A stretch of 7,104 nt of DNA from Candidatus Dadabacteria bacterium (lineage in GTDB: Bacteria > Desulfobacterota_D > UBA1144 > Nemesobacterales > Nemesobacteraceae). The notes under the pieces were generated by a model. That model searched no databases and was not told the origin of the DNA. It saw only the letters and a program-made list of their open reading frames with translations. This document shows, piece by piece, positions 1-6,255 of the stretch. The stretch's first letter is position 1, and each line of letters begins with the position of its first letter. The stretch spans positions 5,124-12,227 of the forward strand of contig JAPOSJ010000239.1 of NCBI GenBank assembly GCA_026709745.1. The letters run 5' to 3'. The translations under genes and the position numbers were made by a program.

Positions 1-809
1 GTGAAAGCTTTCTCTACACCAATTTCGAAGAGATCTGCGAGATAATGAAGTCTTATGATATAGCGTTTTCCCTTGGTGACGGTCTCCGGCCGGGCTCCAT
101 AGCCGACGCCAACGACGCTGCGCAGTTTGCCGAGCTTGACACTCTCGGGGAACTAACTCAGATAGCCTGGAAACACGACGTTCAGGTCATGATAGAAGGC
201 CCGGGACATATTCCCATGCATATGATAAAGGAGAACGTGACCAGGCAGCTTGAGATATGCGCAGAGGCTCCCTTCTATACTCTTGGTCCCTTGACTACCG
301 ATATAGCTCCTGGTTATGACCATATAACTTCCGCCATAGGGGCGGCGATGATAGGCTGGTATGGAACCGCGATGCTCTGCTATGTTACACCGAAGGAGCA
401 CTTGGGTCTTCCAAATAAAAAGGATGTTAAAGACGGAGTTATAACCTACAAAATCGCTGCGCACGCCGCGGACTTGGCAAAGGGTCATCCCACAGCACAG
501 CTTCGTGATAACGTACTAAGCAAGGCTAGGTTTGAGTTCCGGTGGAATGATCAGTTCAATCTTTCTTTTGATCCGGACACAGCGCGCGAGTTTCATGACG
601 AAACCCTTCCCGCGGAAGGGGCAAAAGTTGCACACTTCTGCTCCATGTGTGGTCCGAAATTCTGCTCAATGAAAATCACGCAGGATATAAGGGATTACGC
701 AAAAGAACATGGTCTCTCGGAGATAGATGCTGTTCAGAGAGGACTTGACTCCAAGTCGAGAGAGTTTGCGGATAAGGGCAAAGAGATATATGTTGAGCGT
801 GGGGACTAG
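1..809 (+). CDS. thiC: Phosphomethylpyrimidine synthase ThiC, C-terminal part (5' end outside window)
   Basis: ThiC is a cytosolic non-canonical radical SAM enzyme that rearranges aminoimidazole ribotide into hydroxymethylpyrimidine phosphate, the pyrimidine half of thiamine. The frame is open from base 3 (no stop before the window edge), so the ATG at 45 is internal and not the start; residues before it (LYTNFEEICEIM) continue the family match. About 268 C-terminal residues are present. Visible family signatures are SLGDGLRPGSIADAND, VMIEGPGH.PMH, GPLTTDIAPGYDHITSAIG and YVTPKEHLGLPN. The C-terminal CSMCGPKFC is the CX2CX4C [4Fe-4S] ligand set characteristic of ThiC, with cysteine codons at 639, 648 and 663. 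It ends at TAG 807-809 and is followed by its own intrinsic terminator, so it appears to be the last gene of its transcript. A TPP riboswitch, if any, would lie upstream of the window. No lesion is seen in this part. Confidence 0.97.
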   Translation, partial: ESFLYTNFEEICEIMKSYDIAFSLGDGLRPGSIADANDAAQFAELDTLGELTQIAWKHDVQVMIEGPGHIPMHMIKENVTRQLEICAEAPFYTLGPLTTDIAPGYDHITSAIGAAMIGWYGTAMLCYVTPKEHLGLPNKKDVKDGVITYKIAAHAADLAKGHPTAQLRDNVLSKARFEFRWNDQFNLSFDPDTAREFHDETLPAEGAKVAHFCSMCGPKFCSMKITQDIRDYAKEHGLSEIDAVQRGLDSKSREFADKGKEIYVERGD

Positions 810-824
810 GTTATCGGACAGCGG

Positions 825-856
825 CGATCGAACAGGGAAACCTGCCGGTCGTTTTT
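825..856 (+). terminator. Intrinsic (rho-independent) terminator after thiC
   Basis: Hairpin read directly: outer arm CGATCG (825-830) pairs with CGGTCG (846-851), with one G-T wobble. Inner arm CAGG (833-836) pairs with CCTG (841-844) around a GAAA tetraloop. An AA/C internal loop separates the two stems, and five T (852-856) follow at once. It lies 15 bp after the thiC stop and 28 bp before the next start, so it should uncouple thiC from the accessory genes. Confidence 0.75.
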
Positions 857-884
857 AGCCCGTCCAGTAACTGATATTGGAATA

Positions 885-1235
885 ATGAATGATATTATTT
901 CAAATCGAAGTCCCGTAGCGATGGGAATACCTATTTCAATACCGGAGAAACAGGTTGTGAATTTCTGCGAGCGCTGGAATATCGTTGAACTGGATTTTTT
1001 CGGCTCTGTTATTCGAGATGATTTTGGACCCGACAGTGATGTAGATGTTCTGGTACAGTTTCAACCACAGGCTCATCACGGTTTTCTCAACATGGCTTGC
1101 ATGGAGCAGGATTTGAGCGAAATCCTGCAAAGAAAAATAGATTTACTCTCCCGCCCTGCCGTTGAAAAAAGCCGAAATTACATTCGTCATGAAATAATCC
1201 TTAAATCTGCCGGGGTATTCTATCCAGTGCAATGA
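885..1235 (+). CDS. MNT-type minimal nucleotidyltransferase (MntA-like antitoxin of a HEPN/MNT pair)
   Basis: This 116-aa protein has the nucleotidyltransferase signature GSX10DXD: G40-S41, then SDVDVLVQF with D52 and D54. A likely third acidic residue is D86 in RKIDLL. The flanking pattern (FCERW...ELDFFGSVIRDDFGPDSDVD, then RNYIRHEIILKSA near the end) is typical of bacterial MNT proteins of the MntA group. In characterised type VII toxin-antitoxin systems, MntA modifies its HEPN partner (HepT, an RNase) by adding AMP and so neutralises it. The partner gene normally follows directly, often overlapping the MNT stop; here only a broken stub is found. Family length is normal and the active site looks intact. 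The ribosome binding site at 885 is weak (GGAA very close to the ATG). Met13 at 921 is an alternative start and would put IPISIPEK near the N terminus, as in many relatives. Its present role without a toxin is unknown. Confidence 0.85.
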   Translation: MNDIISNRSPVAMGIPISIPEKQVVNFCERWNIVELDFFGSVIRDDFGPDSDVDVLVQFQPQAHHGFLNMACMEQDLSEILQRKIDLLSRPAVEKSRNYIRHEIILKSAGVFYPVQ

Positions 1236-1315
1236 AGCTGCTTACTTGCTCGATATTCTCCTCGCCGCACAAGACCGCTGAGGAGTTTACATCTGATCAG
1301 ATGTTCTTGAAATAA
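1232..1315 (+). pseudogene. Remnant of HEPN-domain toxin (HepT/DUF86-like) N terminus
   Basis: An ATG at 1232 overlaps the MNT stop in an ATGA arrangement, the usual junction of MNT and HEPN genes. The encoded message is split over two frames. The frame with codons from 1231 reads NEAAYLLDILLAAQD and stops at 1279-1281. The frame from 1232 reads ...AEEFTSDQMFLK and stops at 1313-1315. Joined, the two parts resemble the first 30 or so residues of DUF86/HEPN proteins (YLLDIL.A...F......F..D). A frameshift, probably with a small deletion, lies near 1275. Everything beyond helix 1 is absent, including the catalytic RX4-6H motif, because the restriction-modification gene starts 13 bp later. No functional toxin can be made. 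The match was judged by eye over a short stretch, so confidence is moderate. Confidence 0.5.
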
Positions 1316-1327
1316 TAGTTTTTCTGA

Positions 1328-1822
1328 ATGGGTGATTTTTCAACTATGGATAAAGAGAAACCTTTTCGTGGAAGTCTTTTTTCTCATGATTTTCTGACTC
1401 ATTCTATAGATAAACTGCTTGACTGGAAAGATTTTAGTTCTGATTCCGTAGGCAGCTTTTATGAATCCCTAAGGGAGATATTCAGCAGGTTTCCTGTTGA
1501 ACAGAAACCAAACGAAAGCCAGACGGAAACTGATCTAATCTGGCCGGTACTCGAACTCCTTGGCTGGGATTCAAGTCTGAAACAGCAGAATCTTGCCGTG
1601 CGGGGAAGGCAGGATGTGCCCGACGGTCTTCTGTTCGCCGATGAAGTGGCCAAGGAGCAGGCCAACGGCTTTGCCGAGGAATGGAAACGTTACCAGTTCG
1701 GTCTGGCCGTGGTTGAATGTAAACGCTGGCTTCATCCCCTTGATCACAGGTCGGAAGCCGTGGGGGGGGGCAGTGACGGCACCCTCGACCCAGATGCTTC
1801 GCTACCTGAGGTGTGTGGATGA
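1328..1822 (+). CDS. N-terminal nuclease fragment of a type IIG-like restriction-modification enzyme (frame broken at a G9 tract)
   Basis: This is the first part of the large restriction-modification gene. Residues 1-60 are a helical leader. Residues 63-135 carry a PD-(D/E)XK nuclease core: E68 (TETDLIWPVLELLGW), D99 (RQDVPDGLLFAD) and E130-K132 (LAVVECKRW), as in HsdR_N-like domains of single-chain type IIG enzymes. After residue 145 the frame runs through the G9 tract (1762-1770) and yields about 18 unrelated residues before TGA 1820-1822. The natural continuation lies in the next frame. One G fewer gives VGGAVTAPSTQMLRYL, and one continuous protein of about 1366 residues. As written, this fragment has the nuclease catalytic residues but no DNA recognition or methyltransferase part. 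Two starts are possible: ATG 1328, or ATG 1346, which has a better ribosome binding site. Confidence 0.8.
   Translation: MGDFSTMDKEKPFRGSLFSHDFLTHSIDKLLDWKDFSSDSVGSFYESLREIFSRFPVEQKPNESQTETDLIWPVLELLGWDSSLKQQNLAVRGRQDVPDGLLFADEVAKEQANGFAEEWKRYQFGLAVVECKRWLHPLDHRSEAVGGGSDGTLDPDASLPEVCG
1331..1336 (+). promoter_or_regulatory. Candidate ribosome binding site favouring the start at 1346
   Basis: GGTGAT at 1331-1336 matches part of the extended Shine-Dalgarno sequence (complement of the 16S 3' end ...ATCACC...). It sits 9 bases before ATG 1346. ATG 1328, the longer start, has no such sequence before it, only AT-rich DNA. The start at 1346 would shorten the protein by 6 residues. Confidence 0.4.
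1762..1770 (+). repeat. Homopolymer G9 tract at the frame break (possible phase-variation switch)
   Basis: Nine consecutive G lie between GCCGT and CAGTGACGG, 36 bp after the codon for the catalytic lysine K132. Tract lengths of 8 (or 5, 11) keep the nuclease and methyltransferase parts in one frame; 9 and 10 do not. Poly-G tracts of this kind are the known slipped-strand switches of phase-variable restriction-modification genes in several bacteria and of pglX in Streptomyces. They are also a classic place for sequencing indels. The sequence alone cannot separate these explanations. Confidence 0.6.
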
Positions 1823-4800
1823 TGTGACTGAAGGAAAACTCCGTTGGGGCATTCTGACAAATGGAGCAAGATGGAGGCTTTACTATCAGGGTGCTCGATC
1901 AGTCTCTGAGCAGTTTCTGGATATTGACCTCGGGTGGATTCTGAATGTTTACGATAAAAATGGCAGTTCTTCCACTATCTCTGAATTGAACCGCCGCTGG
2001 CTTAAAGTTTTTATTCTCATTTTCAGGCGCGAAGCCTTTATTCCCGGATCTTATGATCACCGTACATTCCACCATCGCTCTATTGAAAAAAGCAGGTTCT
2101 ATGAAGAACGAGTAGCCGGCAGCCTTTCCGAACTGGTTTTCAAAAAAGTTTTTCCGGATCTTGCCCGCGCCATATCCACTGCCGCCCCCGAAGCTCCCTT
2201 GGAGCAGGTGCGAGATGCCGCGCTGATATTCCTTTACCGTCTTCTTTTCATATTGTACGCGGAAGATCGAGACCTACTCCCGGTTAACGACAGTCGCTAC
2301 GATGATTATGCCCTGCGGGACAAGGTGCGCCTTGACATCAAACGCCGCAAGAATCAGAACGATATATTTTCCGAAAAAGCGGCGCGTTACTGGAACGCAA
2401 TTGATGATCTTTGTCGTGCTATGGATGAAGGCGATACATCAATAGGACTTCCCCCTTACAATGGAGGTCTTTTTGACTGCGAGGCGACACCGCTCCTTGA
2501 AGAGATCAAACTCAGCGACAGTGTTATGGCCGACCTGATTGATGCGCTTTCCTTTGAACGGATGGAAACCGGACGGAATTATATCAACTATCGCGATCTC
2601 GGGGTACAGCAGCTGGGGTCCATATATGAACGTCTGCTTGAATACGAGCTTGCTCTTGAAGACGGAGAAGTAGTCGTTCGCCCGAATATTTTCGCGAGAA
2701 AAGACTCTGGGAGCTACTATACTCCTGATCATCTTGTCGCTCTGATAGTAAAGGAAACTATCGAACCCCTTGTGCGAAGACGCATGGATGAATTTAAGTC
2801 CAAAGCAGGAAAGATTGCTGAAAATGAATCGTTAGATGATGCTATGCTCGGGTCTCTTAAGGAAGAATTTGACCCGGCGGAGCGTCTGCTTGAGCTTAAA
2901 ATCTGTGATCCCGCTATGGGTTCCGGTCATTTCCTTGTGTGTCTTGTGGATTTTATTGCCGACAGCGTGATATCAGCTATGGCCGATTCAGAAGCCCTTG
3001 TAGAGAATTACATCTCTCCTTTAAACGAGCGGATTGAAAAGATTCGCAACAGAATAATGGCGAATGCCAAAAAAAGAAAATGGAGCGTTGACTATGAACA
3101 TCTTCAAGACCGCGACGTAATAAGGCGCATGGTGCTCAAGCGCTGCATTTACGGGGTTGACAGGAACCCTATGGCTGTTGAGCTTGCCAAGGTTTCTCTC
3201 TGGCTTCACACTTTTACTCCCGGGGCTCCTCTGAATTTTATCGATCACCACCTGCGCTGCGGAAACAGCCTGTTCGGTTCTTGGGTTAGGGAAGGGCTTG
3301 GGAAAGCCAAGAAAGACGGAGGACGTCTTCTGCTTGGAGAACGTCTGGACCGAGCGGAACAGACCGCGGCCCGTATGCAGATAGTTGAGAATCTGACCGA
3401 CGAAGAAATATCAGAAGCTCATCACTCCGCTGACATATTCAAGGGAATCAAGAGAGATACTGCACCTCTTGATTCTTTTCTCTCGCTCATACATGCCTTT
3501 GACTGGCTGCATATAAAGAATCGTGAGGATAAAGAGGCTATCAACGCTTTTCTTATAGGCACGCTGGGTGACCCTGTCGATATTGCTCTCGGCAAAAGCG
3601 ATATTAGAAGAGATACCAAAAATGGGAAAACGCAGTCCGAGCGTTTTACAGAGCTTTTAGCAAAAGCTAGGGAACTGATAGCGGAAGAGCGTTTCTGTAA
3701 CTGGCAGGTTATGTTTCCGGGGGTTTGGTCTGATTGGGACAGTTCCGGCTTCCACGGACTGCACGGCGGTTTTGACGCCGTAATAGGCAATCCACCATGG
3801 GACAAAATAAAACTACAGCAGGTTGAATGGTTTGCGACCCGTCACCCAGAGATTGTCCACTCCTCACGCGCCGCGGACCGAAAAAGTATGATAGCTGAGC
3901 TTGAGAAGATGGGAGATCCACTTGCGGAAGATTTCAACAGAGCTAAAAAGCGGGTGGAGAAAACGGCCCGCATGGCCAGAGCCTGCGGCGACTATCCTTT
4001 GCTTTCCGGCGGGGATATCAATCTTTACTCTCTTTTTGTTGAACGTGCAATGAAGATTATAAAGCCTGACGGGATGGCAGGCCTTCTTGTTCCCTCTGGC
4101 ATTGCTTCTGACTGGACTTCGGCGACGTTTTTTAAAAAAGTGGCGACTGAAGGAAAGCTGAAAGCCTTTTATGACTTTGAGAACAAGAAAGTTTTTTTTC
4201 CTGACGTCCACGCGTCATTCAAGTTTTGTGTTTTTATCGCTGGGATGTTGTCGGAGGATGAACCAACAAGATGTGGATTTTACATACATCAACTTGAGGA
4301 GCTTAATGATCCCGAGCGTTGTTTCCCTCTTACCTCAGAAGATTTCTCCCTTATTAATCCTAACACAGGCACAATGCCGATTTTCCGGTCAAAAAGAGAC
4401 GCAGAGCTCACTAGAGAGATCTACAAGCGCGCGCCTGTCCTAGTTGACCGGTCAAGCGGAGAAGAAGTAAAAACATGGCCGGTGAAATACTCTACTATGT
4501 TTCATATGACCAATGACTCAGGGTCTTTCCGTACTCGCGAGGAACTTGAGGAAACAGAAAAAGCCTATCCTATAACAGGCAACAGATTCGGCAGTCCGAA
4601 GGGGGAGTGGGTGCCTCTTTATGAAGGCAAGATGGTACAGGCTTTTGACCACAGGGCTGCCAAAATTATTATTAACTCAAAAAATCAGCATCGTCGTGCG
4701 CAAAAAAAGTCAGCTACACTGGAACAGCACAAAAACCCAAGCTGGTTTCCCAATCCACAATTTTGGGTTCTGAAAAGGGAAATATCATTTCCGGGAATGT

Positions 4801-5429
4801 CATATCTGCTAACTTTCAAAGATGTGACTGCTCCAACAAATGAGCGGTCCATGATCGCTGCTTTAATCCCTAGTTTTGGCGTAGCTAACACGCTTCCGAT
4901 TATTTCTATGGGTGGACAAAGTACAGTTGATATCGTCCTTTTGCTCGCAAATTTCAATTCCCTACAATTTGATTATATCGCACGCCAGAAAATCCAGGGA
5001 CAGCATCTGAACTGGTACATAGTTGAGCAGTTACCAGTGATTCCTCCAGATTTGTATGAGACTGAATGTTTTGGTCTGAAAACAGCAGGAGAAATCGTAC
5101 ACGAAGCCGTTTTGGAACTTGTATATACGGCCCATGACATGGCACCGTTTGCACGTGACATGGGGTATGTTGATGAAGACGGTGAAGCAAGACCGCCATT
5201 TCTCTGGGACGAAAAGCGGCGATTACGGCTTCGCGCCAAGCTTGACGCGGTATTTTTCCATCTTTACGGGGTCACAGATAGGGATGATGTTCGTCACATT
5301 TTCTCTACTTTTCCGATAGTGGAAACTCAGGAGACCAAAGCTTACGGTTCGTATCTGTCCTGCGAACTTTGTCTTGGTTACATGAACGCTCTTGAGTCAG
5401 GAGATCCCGATGTAGAGATAGTTTTATAA
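1794..5429 (+). CDS. Type IIG-like (Eco57I-class) N6-adenine DNA methyltransferase and specificity part of a restriction-modification enzyme
   Basis: This is the continuation of the frame-broken gene; numbers refer to the joined protein counted from ATG 1328. It begins with the conserved LRYLR.VDDVTEGKLRWGILTNGARWRLY segment, which joins the nuclease to a helical linker. Methyltransferase motifs follow in gamma-class order: YYTPDHLV (463-470), motif I DPAMGSGHF (527-535), IYGVDRNPMAVELAK.SLWL (from 607), LRCGNSLFG (642-650) and the catalytic NPPW (821-824). The long gap before NPPW probably holds extra helices. The C-terminal third (PLYEGKMVQAFDHRAA..., FWVLKREI, ...LDAVFFHLYGV.DRDDV...TFPIV) looks like the target-recognition and tail region of Eco57I-type enzymes. 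It should recognise a specific sequence and methylate adenine. ATG 1794 is the first in-frame ATG after the G tract and would give 1211 residues. The frame is open further left (to 1593), but that stretch only shadows the nuclease in another frame. PglX (BREX) and DrmMI (DISARM) are related, but their partner genes are absent. Confidence 0.88.
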   Translation: MLRYLRCVDDVTEGKLRWGILTNGARWRLYYQGARSVSEQFLDIDLGWILNVYDKNGSSSTISELNRRWLKVFILIFRREAFIPGSYDHRTFHHRSIEKSRFYEERVAGSLSELVFKKVFPDLARAISTAAPEAPLEQVRDAALIFLYRLLFILYAEDRDLLPVNDSRYDDYALRDKVRLDIKRRKNQNDIFSEKAARYWNAIDDLCRAMDEGDTSIGLPPYNGGLFDCEATPLLEEIKLSDSVMADLIDALSFERMETGRNYINYRDLGVQQLGSIYERLLEYELALEDGEVVVRPNIFARKDSGSYYTPDHLVALIVKETIEPLVRRRMDEFKSKAGKIAENESLDDAMLGSLKEEFDPAERLLELKICDPAMGSGHFLVCLVDFIADSVISAMADSEALVENYISPLNERIEKIRNRIMANAKKRKWSVDYEHLQDRDVIRRMVLKRCIYGVDRNPMAVELAKVSLWLHTFTPGAPLNFIDHHLRCGNSLFGSWVREGLGKAKKDGGRLLLGERLDRAEQTAARMQIVENLTDEEISEAHHSADIFKGIKRDTAPLDSFLSLIHAFDWLHIKNREDKEAINAFLIGTLGDPVDIALGKSDIRRDTKNGKTQSERFTELLAKARELIAEERFCNWQVMFPGVWSDWDSSGFHGLHGGFDAVIGNPPWDKIKLQQVEWFATRHPEIVHSSRAADRKSMIAELEKMGDPLAEDFNRAKKRVEKTARMARACGDYPLLSGGDINLYSLFVERAMKIIKPDGMAGLLVPSGIASDWTSATFFKKVATEGKLKAFYDFENKKVFFPDVHASFKFCVFIAGMLSEDEPTRCGFYIHQLEELNDPERCFPLTSEDFSLINPNTGTMPIFRSKRDAELTREIYKRAPVLVDRSSGEEVKTWPVKYSTMFHMTNDSGSFRTREELEETEKAYPITGNRFGSPKGEWVPLYEGKMVQAFDHRAAKIIINSKNQHRRAQKKSATLEQHKNPSWFPNPQFWVLKREISFPGMSYLLTFKDVTAPTNERSMIAALIPSFGVANTLPIISMGGQSTVDIVLLLANFNSLQFDYIARQKIQGQHLNWYIVEQLPVIPPDLYETECFGLKTAGEIVHEAVLELVYTAHDMAPFARDMGYVDEDGEARPPFLWDEKRRLRLRAKLDAVFFHLYGVTDRDDVRHIFSTFPIVETQETKAYGSYLSCELCLGYMNALESGDPDVEIVL
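1808..1813 (+). promoter_or_regulatory. Candidate internal ribosome binding site for methyltransferase-only restart
   Basis: GAGGTG at 1808-1813 resembles a Shine-Dalgarno sequence. It lies 10 bases before GTG 1824, which is in the methyltransferase frame and begins one base after the TGA (1820-1822) that ends the truncated nuclease fragment. This geometry would suit termination-reinitiation and give a protein starting within the VTEGKLRWGIL segment. The same bases also encode conserved residues, so the resemblance may be chance. Confidence 0.25.
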
Positions 5430-5463
5430 AAATTTCGTGAAATAATCTGCCTATTGGAAGAAA

Positions 5464-6141
5464 TCAAGTGAGTTTCGGATTAGAGGAATCTTCCGTTTCT
5501 ATATCACTTTCGATATTTGAAATAACCTTTTTCAGCTCCGCATAACTGCACTTGCGCGGTGAGAGCTTTTCAAGAGAACTCAAACGAATGCTTCTCTGCT
5601 CCAGGTGCTTCCGGTCAAGTGTTTTTGTAGGAATGACGTAAAAATTCCAATAGCTTGTATCAAGGGGCTGAAGAGGTTTTTCTCCCTTGAAAACGCAGAA
5701 CACATAGATATCAGCCCAACGCTTAACGCCTTCTCTGTATTCTCCGGTTTCAGCATTCCAGCTTCTGTGAGGAGCAATGCCGAACTCAATAACAGAGGGT
5801 TTGGATTGTTTCCACGACTGCACGTATGCAGAACTCTTAATTTCAATTGTGGTGCCGGATTCCATGCGTATATCAGACTCATCCCACCCCCTTCTTGGTC
5901 TCCTATGCAAATCCAGTGCCGAAGCAACAAGAAATTCCGCCAAGATCCCGCGGGCAGTATTGTCCAAGAGCATTGAGCCTGACCATTTCCAGTAGTCAAT
6001 CAGCAGTAGTGGTTGAGTGAACCTCGGCCCGTGAAATGATTCCAGGCCGTCGAGCAACTCGGGTTCGTGTTTGGATAGTGCGTTGTCCATGGGCACATAA
6101 TTGTAGATATCCTGCGGTGATATGGCCAGATGATATGCCAC
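5464..6141 (-). CDS. Conserved hypothetical protein with PD-(D/E)XK nuclease-like signature
   Basis: This 225-aa protein has no signal peptide or membrane segment. Around the middle it shows a restriction-endonuclease-like pattern: E69 in ARGILAEFLVASAL (helix), D90 in DESDIRMESG, then E100-I-K102 in TTIEIKSSAYVQSW, that is D-X9-E-X-K. It is followed by the strand-like RWADIYVFCVF (142-151) and SYWNFYVIPTKTL (163-175). I recognise this pattern from conserved hypothetical proteins of unknown function, but know no named family. The start is GTG 6141; an in-frame stop lies four codons upstream, and Met18 (ATG, codon starting at 6090) is an alternative. The stop (TGA) lies 34 bp from the stop of the convergent methyltransferase gene, with no clear terminator between. 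It may be a companion nuclease or DNA-binding protein of the restriction-modification locus, but a direct link is inference. Open frames on the plus strand over the same bases look like shadows. Confidence 0.75.
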   Translation of the reverse strand: MAYHLAISPQDIYNYVPMDNALSKHEPELLDGLESFHGPRFTQPLLLIDYWKWSGSMLLDNTARGILAEFLVASALDLHRRPRRGWDESDIRMESGTTIEIKSSAYVQSWKQSKPSVIEFGIAPHRSWNAETGEYREGVKRWADIYVFCVFKGEKPLQPLDTSYWNFYVIPTKTLDRKHLEQRSIRLSSLEKLSPRKCSYAELKKVISNIESDIETEDSSNPKLT

Positions 6142-6159
6142 TTGGCAACGTTATAATCT

Positions 6160-6243
6160 TTTGCAATTTAGAAAACAGGCTGTGTGAGTCGGTGTTGCCT
6201 GTCTCTGCGTTATTAAGTATATATTTGCAACCTATTACAGGCT
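6160..6243 (+). repeat. Two imperfect direct repeats, TTTGCAA-N6/8-ACAGGCT, upstream of carB
   Basis: TTTGCAA (6160-6166) and ACAGGCT (6175-6181) recur as TTTGCAA (6224-6230) and ACAGGCT (6237-6243), with spacers of 8 and 6. Between them GCCTGT (6197-6202) is an inverted copy of ACAGGC. The copies bracket the proposed carB promoter. They could be operator half-sites, or a duplication at the edge of the accessory block, or chance in a 114-bp gap. Confidence 0.35.
6195..6223 (+). promoter_or_regulatory. Candidate sigma70 promoter for carB
   Basis: TTGCCT (6195-6200) and TATATA (6218-6223) are separated by exactly 17 bp. This fits a sigma70-type promoter with transcription starting near 6230, about 25 bases before the carB ATG. 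No strong ribosome binding site is seen before the ATG. No carA gene lies directly upstream, so carB needs its own promoter here. Confidence 0.45.
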
Positions 6244-6255
6244 CTTCTACGTTCC

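Noticed and set aside
153..488. Minus-strand open frame opposite thiC
   Set aside because: It lies entirely within the strongly conserved ThiC coding frame and shows no recognisable motif; it is a shadow.
1755..1775. Programmed -1 ribosomal frameshift at the G run
   Set aside because: The downstream frame is reached by a +1 (or -2) shift, not -1, so the usual slippery-run mechanism gives the wrong frame.
1593..1793. ATG 1593 as the true start of the methyltransferase gene
   Set aside because: Between 1593 and the G tract the conserved nuclease residues are encoded in the other frame, so translation from 1593 would be a nonsense leader.
1328..5429. BREX (PglX) or DISARM (DrmMI) locus
   Set aside because: The methyltransferase is related, but it carries its own N-terminal nuclease, and no brxC, pglZ, drmA or drmB-like gene is present in the window.
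5428..5445. ATTTC-GT-GAAAT palindrome between the convergent genes as a terminator
   Set aside because: The two-base loop is too tight, the stem is AT-rich and there is no T tract; not convincing.
5605..5976. Plus-strand open frame overlapping the 225-aa minus-strand gene
   Set aside because: The minus-strand product has a coherent nuclease-like motif order and spans the whole region; the plus-strand one is shorter, low in motif content and looks like a shadow.
6152..6157. Perfect TATAAT as a carB promoter -10 box
   Set aside because: No -35-like hexamer lies at the right distance upstream (the bases there are GATGAT), while TTGCCT-N17-TATATA further down fits better.
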